Below are positions 57,270-64,000 of a stretch of 64,000 nucleotides of DNA, piece by piece (the first letter of the stretch is position 1; each line of letters starts with the position of its first letter). The stretch spans positions 14,694,001-14,758,000 of the forward strand of contig NC_087104.1 of NCBI RefSeq assembly GCF_963855985.1, in the 5' to 3' direction. The stretch is from Ostrinia nubilalis. Taxonomy: Eukaryota; Arthropoda; Insecta; Lepidoptera; Crambidae. The notes beneath the pieces are model-generated. The model worked only from the letters and a program-made list of their open reading frames with translations, had not been told where the DNA came from and ran no database searches. Made by a program: the position numbers and the translations under genes.

Positions 57270-60200
57270 TCAGCTGGGCCGCGGCGCGCGCGCCGACAGG
57301 TACCTGCGGGTGAAGCGATGGTTACGTATAGAAGGGACTATTTCCAACGCTGCGACTCATGTGTAGACAGGATCAAACAGCCTGAGCGCCAATAAAACCA
57401 CAGTCAGTGAAGTTCAAGTTTCATTAAAAAGAAAGAAAAAAACATTACATATAGGACATCACATAAAGACAGATTAACATGTAGACATAACATAGGCACA
57501 TAGGTAATAATTAGTGATGGGCCGACTATGGTCTTTGCCGACTAACCGACTAGCCGACTAATCGGTTTTCAAATTGCCGATTAGTCGGCCGACTAATCGG
57601 CAATGCCGATCATTCTAATACCTACTTGTCCGAAGAATAATATCTAGATTTTCTCAAATAAATATGAATATCTAGATTTCTAAAGAGATAAATATAACTT
57701 CTTGAGAAATGAGATTATTTTAATATGAGAAAAAATAAAAAGCAACATTACAATCACCTAACAGTACCTAAGGTAGATATCATAATTTTCGACGGCGGAG
57801 GGGTCAGAGGTGGTGACAATATGATCGCTTCCTGCTGGGCAGTGCTGGGCTAGGATGCGTGCCGTGATATTATTCTTACTTATCAACGTCAAAATGTATG
57901 GGCAAAATTGCGCTTATCGCGGCATGCATCCTAGGCCCACTGATTCCTCTCCACCCTCCACGGTGATGGTCTGCGAGCTGGGGGCGTGGGGGTACCCCCG
58001 TCTGCATAGCACGGACTACCATCACCACCGTCGGATAGGCAGGGCCCGCCATACAGGTGGGCAATTGCCTGGACGGACTGTGATAGTTGATGGCTTTGTC
58101 CGGATTCCCATAGTTCTTCACACTAAGGCGATCTCTTCCAATGAGAAGAGCCCCACATAATCTACCACTTCCCCGCAGGATAGGTATTCAATTCCATGCA
58201 TTTTTTCCCCGAATAGAAAGTGTCATACAAATTAGAAAGAAAGTTTGTTACGATGAACATCACTCAGAGAACAAAGAAAGTATATGGAAAAAAGACAGAA
58301 ATAGCACATAAATATTACAAGGAAATAAAAAGTGAACTGAGCAGTGCCACCCTGTTGCAACAGCGATGCCAATCGCAATGGGACTCCACTCAGCAGATGC
58401 CGTGGCCCACGGTGGGGAAGGCCACGAAGCTGGTTTTATTTTATTTTAATTACATAAACTTTACACATTTTTGATGATTTCCTGGTAATTTTAAATAATC
58501 TTTACTTTGTATGAATTTAGACTGATTGCCAAAATTTTAAACCAGGTGAAATCACTTTTTACTGATTTTTTGCAGTTAAAAGTGGTTTAGATAAACGCCC
58601 TTGGTCTACCTCATAATAATCTTGGTGATTATGAGTTTATTTCATTCACATAGGTACATATTTAATTTTGAAATGCGCCGATTATAATCGGCATATTTTG
58701 CCGAATAGTCGTCACTAGTCGGCCGACTACAAAAGATGCCGAATAGTCGGCTTTCCCGACTAGTCGGCGACTAGTCGGCCCATCTCTAGTAATAATAAAA
58801 AGAAAAAAAAATCAAGAGTGAGCCGAGCAGTGCCAACTACTCGCAATAATGATGCTCACTGCAAGGGAACCCCAACTTAGAGGACACACTAACGCTGATT
58901 TTCCTCATGCATCATTACATATACAGTATGTTTTACTAGCGCGTTACCTGTGGCGCGCGGCGGCCAGCAGGCGCTCCTTGCGCTGGCGCAGCGCCGCCTC
59001 GCGCTCGGCCGCGTCGCGCGGGAAGCGCGCGCTCACCGGGCCCGCTGGCGCCCTGGGAAAATGACGTGTCACTGTTACTTTATTTGTACATTGGTCATCA
59101 CAAAAATCGACCCTCCCGCGACAAGCACTTTCAAACGTATGCATCCCCACTACCCACCAATATTACTATACTATATTACCATTTAAAAGCTAGGCTTTTA
59201 ATTCTAAACTTCATTTCATTAAAGGAAAGGTTTTTTTTTTTACCCCAAAAATGTGTCTGTAGAAGAATCCAGAGTCACTTCTTCAAAAAATAGGTAGTTA
59301 CGCTTGAGCCAACTTTTATGGCTATAAACTGTTAAGTTGACATCATTATTTGGTTTTATAACCATAAAAATTGGTCTAATTGATCCCAGAGGTGAGCCCA
59401 AAGTGAGGTCTTTTTATAAGTTTTTCAAGTCACATTTATTGTATATTATTATGTTAATCGTTTATTAGGAAATTAAATGTGTTTTTCTTTAAGGATATTT
59501 ATTGCTTTCAAATAACACCAATATTGTTGGGGCACCATGATTGTGTCAGTAGAAACGAGATTTCCTGTAAAACGTAGATGGGCCGATTTTTGTGATGACC
59601 AGTGTAGTTCACTGTTTTTTTTTAAATCGCGACGCACTAGGTCACGAGCAACAGATAATGAATATTTATAAAACTTTTTGGTGCACTAAAGTTTCAAACG
59701 AAGATAGGGGGTACTCACAAGTCGTCGGGCGCGTCGAATGCGGCGCCCGCCAGCGCGTCGGGAATAGGTTCAGCAGCCGACGACGAAGAACTCTCCATTA
59801 CTTCTGCAAACGTCGACGAACATTTTAAACAACGATTAGGCTTCAGAATAAAACTTCTCGTATTAAGAATTATCCACACCGGATGCGTTATGCTGCGGCC
59901 TACGGTCAAGTCAAAGTGAACGCACCCCGTATCATTTATCGGCAATCGGTCAGTGGTCCGGGCAAAGCTATCTGTCAGCGGTGCGGTTTGCGTTCATTTT
60001 GACCTGACCACAGACAGCATCCAGTGTGGTAAATCTTTTATTACCGCATTAGTATGTAACATTTTTCAGGCGAGGCACAGTGTAGCGGTCTGGCTCAGTA
60101 ACTGCGTCGAGCTTTCTGCAGTAACCACACACTCGTGTGTCGCCATTCTTCTTGGGGACGATATGCAAAGGGCTCGGCCACTAACTAAAGCCATGTATTC

Positions 60201-62520
60201 ATTAGGCAACATTTGTTGATAAACTGTTGACTAGTGTGAAACAAGTTTACCTAAACACAGGTTTCTGAAACTTGGCCGTCCACACTTGCTCTCCACTCAT
60301 AGCGGGGAGCACGGCAACATGTATCATAAACAATGTTTCATCACCTATGTTTATGGACTGTTTACAGAGATGATGAAACATTATGAACAGTTTATAAACA
60401 AATGTTGCCTAATAGCCCAGTAGAATTAGATTTTAAATCGGAAATAATTCCTACAAAAGATTTTATTGCTTTAATGACTTCATTGGTTCCCATTAAGACT
60501 CTCCTAGGTTTTCGACTTCGTCGGAGTTGTGCTTAAGTGGTGGGGGTCCCTGAAAGGGACGCTTTTTAGGTTTTCCGGTTATACCGCGTAAAGGACTTAC
60601 CCTATCGAAAAGTGGTCTTCCTGACGGTTGAAGGGCATTTAATCCTGCATTAAATAAGACCAAATCCATATGTTTTGGACAAACCGTTCTCGTGCAAATG
60701 TTCGGCAAAGTAGAAAATATGTCTCCACGTCCAATAGCTCGTAACCCGTAGGCTCCCAAGCCTTGTAAAGGGTCGCCTTAACCAGCGTATCCCTGTCAAG
60801 GCTCACGAGTTGGATTCGCTTATCCTTGTTCGTCCCAGCCGTTCCTTAACTGCGGTTGCTGCACCTCTGGCGTGGCCGCCAGCAGCCCGCCGGGGACTGA
60901 CCTGCGAGCGGCGCGGGCGCGGCGGCGGCGGGCGGGGCGGGCGGCGGCGGCAGGCGGCCGGCCAGGATGTTGTCGCCGGGGAGCGCGGGCGAGCGCGTGG
61001 CCGCCAGCAGCCCGCCGGGGACTGACCTGCGAGCGGCGCGGGCGCGGCGGCGGCGGGCGGGGCGGGCGGCGGCGGCAGGCGGCCGGCCAGGATGTTGTCG
61101 CCGGGGAGCGCGGGCGAGCGCGTGGCCGCCAGCAGCCCGCCGGGGACTGACCTGCGAGCGGCGCGGGCGCGGCGGCGGCGGGCGGGGCGGGCGGCGGCGG
61201 CAGGCGGCCGGCCAGGATGTTGTCGACGGTGAGCGCGGGCGAGCGCGTGGCCGCCAGCAGCCCGCCGGGGACTGACCTGCGAGCGGCGCGGGCGCGGCGG
61301 CGGCGGGCGGGGCGGGCGGCGGCGGCAGGCGGCCGGCCAGGATGTTGTCGACGGTGAGCGCGGGCGAGCGCGTGGCCGCCAGCAGCCCGCCGGGGACTGA
61401 CCTGCGAGCGGCGCGGGCGCGGCGGCGGCGGGCGGGGCGGGCGGCGGCGGCAGGCGGCCGGCCAGGATGTTGTCGACGGTGAGCGCGGGCGAGCGCGTGG
61501 CCGCCAGCAGCCCGCCGGGGACTGACCTGCGAGCGGCGCGGGCGCGGCGGCGGCGGGCGGGGCGGGCGGCGGCGGCAGGCGGCCGGCCAGGATGTTGTCG
61601 CCGGGGAGCGCGGGCGAGCGCGTGGCCGCCAGCAGCCCGCCGGGGACTGACCTGCGAGCGGCGCGGGCGCGGCGGCGGCGGGCGGGGCGGGCGGCGGCGG
61701 CAGGCGGCCGGCCAGGATGTTGTCGACGGTGAGCGCGGGCGAGCGCGTGGCCGCCAGCAGCCCGCCGGGGACTGACCTGCGAGCGGCGCGGGCGCGGCGG
61801 CGGCGGGCGGGGCGGGCGGCGGCGGCAGGCGGCCGGCCAGGATGTTGTCGACGGTGAGCGCGGGCGAGCGCGCGGCCGCCAGCAGCCCGCCGGGGACTGA
61901 CCTGCGAGCGGCGCGGGCGCGGCGGCGGCGGGCGGGGCGGGCGGCGGCGGCAGGCGGCCGGCCAGGATGTTGTCGACGGTGAGCGCGGGCGAGCGCGTGG
62001 CCGCCAGCTCGGCCGCCAGCACGCCGGCGGGGTACTGCGGGAACATGGCCTGCACCTGCGGGGGACACGAGCGTTAGACACTAGCGGATGTGGGTACTTC
62101 GGCGGGTGAAATCAAAATGGTTTAGAACCACACGCGCAGTCACCCAGCCAGCACTGGGTGAACGCCAGTTATGTTCACATACATTATAATTTACCTACGC
62201 CACACTAGCATTCGCGCCCGCTCTGAATAGGCCTTACGATTTTTTTTTTATGTGACAGGAGGCTAACGAGCAGACGGATCACCTGATGGTAAGTGATTAC
62301 CGTCGCCCATAGAATTGCAAGCAAAGGTATGCAAAGAATGTCAATATATCTATGTATCGTGGCCTTAACAGCAACAATATCGATAGCACTATGTGTCTAT
62401 GATGTACTAAGTGTCGTACCTGGCGGACCATGGCGTCAAGCTGCGAGGCGCCGGGCGGGTCCATGCGCACGCGCGTCACCTCCACCGAGAACGAGGGCAG
62501 CCACGACACGTAGCGCGAGC
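57270..62520 (-). CDS. AMFR: AMFR/gp78-like protein, C-terminal five exons (CUE and Ube2g2-binding region)
   Basis: Exons in transcript order: 62520-62420, 62055-61902, 59803-59719, 59052-58948, 57303-57270; phases join. AMFR is the ER membrane E3 ligase gp78 of ER-associated degradation. The first exon reads SRYVSWLPSFSVEVTR, then QLDAMVRQ; the second gives the ubiquitin-binding CUE domain (MFPQYPAGVLAAELAATRS, LTVDNILAGRLPPPP). The fourth gives an FPRDAAEREAALRQRKERLL helix, then AAARHRYL, like the Ube2g2-binding region. The membrane segments and RING are not in this part and would lie upstream, beyond the window if the gene is ordinary. The frame ends at TGA 57270-57272, although an in-frame protein-like tail continues to 57192. 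The CUE exon donor is tandemly duplicated, and a hAT and a Helitron lie in introns. Confidence 0.83.
57512..58788. mobile_element. Non-autonomous hAT element, 1277 bp, with 8-bp target duplication
   Basis: It starts TAGTGATGGGCCGACTA and ends TAGTCGGCCCATCTCTA, and is flanked by GTAATAAT at 57504-57511 and 58789-58796. The termini consist of many GACTAGTCGGC-like palindromic repeats, analogous to but different from those of the hAT at 39739. No transposase is recognised. It lies in the last intron of the AMFR-like gene. Confidence 0.92.
59867..60030. mobile_element. MITE in an AMFR intron
   Basis: ATCCACACCGGATGCGTTATG and GTCAAGTCAAAGTGAACGCA on the left pair with TGCGTTCATTTTGACCTGAC and CAGCATCCAGTGTGG on the right with several mismatches. 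It is the same family as 49960-50175. Confidence 0.65.
60201..60413. mobile_element. MITE with 27-bp inverted termini
   Basis: ATTAGGCAACATTTGTTGAT (60201) pairs with the complement of the right end ...AACAAATGTTGCCTAAT (60413) with one mismatch in the first 27 bp. Inner TGTTTCATCA/TGATGAAACA also pairs. Confidence 0.75.
60490..60840 (-). pseudogene. Unrecognised coding-like remnant
   Basis: The minus strand reads LDRDTLVKATLYKAWEPTGY then ELLDVETYFLLCRTFARE and WIWSYL, with frame breaks afterwards. Composition looks protein-derived, probably a degraded transposon, but I do not recognise the family. Confidence 0.3.
60872..61901 (-). repeat. 125-bp tandem array of the AMFR CUE exon 3' part and splice donor
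   Basis: GATGTTGTCG recurs at 60967, 61092, 61217, 61342, 61467, 61592, 61717, 61842 and, in the authentic exon, 61967: nine units at exactly 125 bp. Each carries about 100 bp of exon (from the TRSPAL codons through the Pro/Ala-rich stretch), the donor GCAG/GTCAGT and about 25 bp of intron. Two sequence variants alternate: one encodes LTVDNI (as in the exon), the other LPGDNI, in the order P P T T T P T T T along increasing coordinate. Near-identity over 1 kb implies recent amplification or homogenisation. Confidence 0.95.
62249..62315. repeat. Common lepidopteran interspersed repeat fragment
   Basis: TGTGACAGGAGGCTAACGAG then CGGATCACCTGATGG and GATTACCGTCGCCCATAG; same family as 30845-30950. 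Confidence 0.55.
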
Positions 62521-62542
62521 CTGCCGGGAACAACACACGTCA

Positions 62543-62919
62543 TCTAAATATACATATAAAAGGAAAAACTGACTGACATATCAACGCACAGCCAAAACGG
62601 CACTTGAAATTTGGAAGGGACGTAGCTTAGGTACCGTAGAGGTGCACTAAGAAAGGAATTCCCGAAATTCCCACGAGAACGGGAATTAGCGGGAAAATCT
62701 TTTTGTATGAAAAATCTAAACCGCTTAAGTTAGACGCTCGAAATTTGGCATGCAAGTACCTTAGTAAACTTAAAGCTTAGTTACAACAGGATATTGCAAA
62801 ATTCCCACGGGAACGGGAATTAGCGGGAAAATCCTTTTGTATGAAAAATCTAAACCGCGTAAGATAGATGAAGGGGGTAAAACGGGATCCACGCGTACGA
62901 AGTCGCGGGCGGCCGCTAG
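62543..62919 (+). mobile_element. Non-autonomous Helitron close to an AMFR splice acceptor
   Basis: It starts TCTAAATATACATATAAAAG and ends with a CGCGTACGAAGTCGCGGGC hairpin followed by CCGCTAG, with host A before and T after. It contains an internal direct duplication (ACGGGAATTAGCGGGAAAAT at about 62680 and 62812). The left end is 22 bp from the acceptor of the exon starting at 62520. Confidence 0.8.
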
Positions 62920-62984
62920 TTCGTCATATCGTGTCCCAGACAAAAAGATACACGACTCGGCCGAAGGTAACAGCAGCGTCGCCC

Positions 62985-63836
62985 ATGCCACGCCCACGGG
63001 AGGGCTCAGGGCACGCGCCGGTACCGGAGAGGTTCCATTTGATGACGTCGAGCTGCAGCAGCACCAGCACGGACACGGCCAGCAGCGACAGCAGCGCGGC
63101 GCACGCGGCGCACGCGGCTAGCATCGCCCGTGCCGCGCCCGCGGGGCTCAGGGCACGCGCCGGTACCGGAGAGGTTCCATTTGATGACGTCGAGCTGCAG
63201 CAGCACCAGCACGGACACGGCCAGCAGCGACAGCAGCGCGGCGCACGCGGCGCACGCGGCTAGCATCGCCCGTGCCGCGCCCGCGGGGCTCAGGGCACGC
63301 GCCGGTACCGGAGAGGTTCCATTTGATGACGTCGAGCTGCAGCAGCACCAGCACGGACACGGCCAGCAGCGACAGCAGCGCGGCGCACGCGGCGCACGCG
63401 GCTAGCATCGCCCGTGCCGCGCCCGCGGGGCTCAGGGCACGCGCCGGTACCGGAGAGGTTCCATTTGATGACGTCGAGCTGCAGCAGCACCAGCACGGAC
63501 ACGGCCAGCAGCGACAGCAGCGCGGCGCACGCGGCGCACGCGGCTAGCATCGCCCGTGCCGCGCCCGCGGGGCTCAGGGCACGCGCCGGTACCGGAGAGG
63601 TTCCATTTGATGACGTCGAGCTGCAGCAGCACCAGCACGGACACGGCCAGCAGCGACAGCAGCGCGGCGCACGCGGCGCACGCGGCTAGCATCGCCCGTG
63701 CCGCGCCCGCGGGGCTCAGGGCACGCGCCGGTACCGGAGAGGTTCCATTTGATGACGTCGAGCTGCAGCAGCACCAGCACGGACACGGCCAGCAGCGACA
63801 GCAGCGCGGCGCACGCGGCGCACGCGGCTAGCATCG
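62985..63836 (-). repeat. 142-bp tandem array of a signal-anchor-like exon segment
   Basis: ATGACGTCGAG occurs at 63042, 63184, 63326, 63468, 63610 and 63752, six units at exactly 142 bp. On the minus strand each unit reads MLAACAACAALLSLLAVSV, then LVLLQLDVIKWNLS, followed by CTCTCCG/GTACCG, a possible donor. Units 2-6 appear identical. Because 142 is not a multiple of three, the hydrophobic frame does not run from unit to unit. Confidence 0.93.
63731..63830 (-). CDS. Putative signal-anchor first exon, gene uncertain
   Basis: The 5'-most array unit starts ATG at about 63830. It encodes a 33-residue, strongly hydrophobic leader (about 20 Ala/Leu/Val-rich residues, then QLDVIKWNLS), ending at a GT in phase 1. 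The next downstream exon on this strand (62520) enters in the matching phase and would give WNLS-GSRYVSW, fused to the AMFR-like CUE part. AT-rich sequence upstream (63860-64000) looks like a 5' UTR or promoter, and a 4-codon upstream ORF (ATG GGC CGA TGC TAG) overlaps the start. The donor (GTACCG) is weak. It could equally be a nested gene or non-coding GC-rich repeat. Confidence 0.3.
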
Positions 63837-64000
63837 GCCCATGCCGACGCCCACAGGAGGGTTTCACGGAACTTTATTTATTTTGCAGTGGTTTATTTAC
63901 TTTGTGCAATAATATGCATTGTTTTGACAACTGACACCGAGTGACAAGTTTGAAGGGAATTTTTGAATTGTTCTATTTTTTTCATGGTGATAGAATAGAC

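Noticed and set aside
60803..62081. Very long overlapping open frames (about 410-420 codons, minus strand, several frames)
   Set aside because: They are produced by the GC-rich 125-bp array, whose length is not a multiple of three and which lacks stop codons. The authentic coding part is only the CUE exon at 61902-62055.

Overview
The window is nuclear DNA from an insect, almost certainly a ditrysian moth or butterfly. The evidence is spliceosomal GT-AG introns, AT-rich introns studded with short GC-rich exons, and a repeat load typical of Lepidoptera: RTE-type LINE 3' tails, Helitrons, hAT, Harbinger and mariner derivatives, and many foldback MITEs. Ten host-type protein genes plus one P-element/THAP9-type gene can be built exon by exon from splice signals and reading phase. 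All assignments come from reading the sequence; no database search was run.

Region by region. 1-13.5 kb is a gene-poor, repeat-rich stretch, probably intron 1 of the RanBPM gene, whose first coding exon is at 13583-13775 (minus). It holds a degraded Harbinger element with intact ends, a 2-kb inverted-repeat element with a foldback inserted in one arm, and a mariner deletion derivative. 14.2-20.8 kb is a 12-exon TSNAXIP1-like coiled-coil gene (plus) with an intronless homocysteine S-methyltransferase gene nested in intron 2. 21.3-23.5 kb is WDR89 (plus, 7 exons). 25.1-37.6 kb is the RING/TRAF-type zinc-finger gene CYHR1/ZFTRAF1 (minus, 6 exons). 38.4-39.3 kb is SAP30BP (minus, intronless), and 41.2-44.5 kb is TRAPPC11/gryzun (plus, intronless). 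PSMB1 (minus) and DAD1 (plus) are head to head at 44.7-46.4 kb. 47.4-52.4 kb is a complete six-exon THAP/P-element transposase-like gene (minus). 57.3-62.5 kb holds the last five exons of an AMFR/gp78-like gene (CUE and Ube2g2-binding regions, minus), possibly starting from an unusual signal-anchor exon near 63.8 kb.

The most striking structure is a recurrent one. At least five exon boundaries (in the TSNAXIP1-like, CYHR1 and AMFR genes), and probably a sixth in a putative leader exon, have been turned into tandem arrays with fixed periods of 134, 217, about 203, 71, 125 and 142 bp. Each unit carries a piece of exon, its splice site and adjoining intron. The arrays lie on the intron side of the authentic exon, so they multiply donor or acceptor sites. 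I know of no named system that does this; assembly error must be excluded first.

The genes do not form a pathway. Several serve protein quality control or trafficking (PSMB1 in the proteasome, DAD1 in N-glycosylation, AMFR in ER-associated degradation, TRAPPC11 in ER-Golgi transport), which looks like chance clustering of housekeeping genes.
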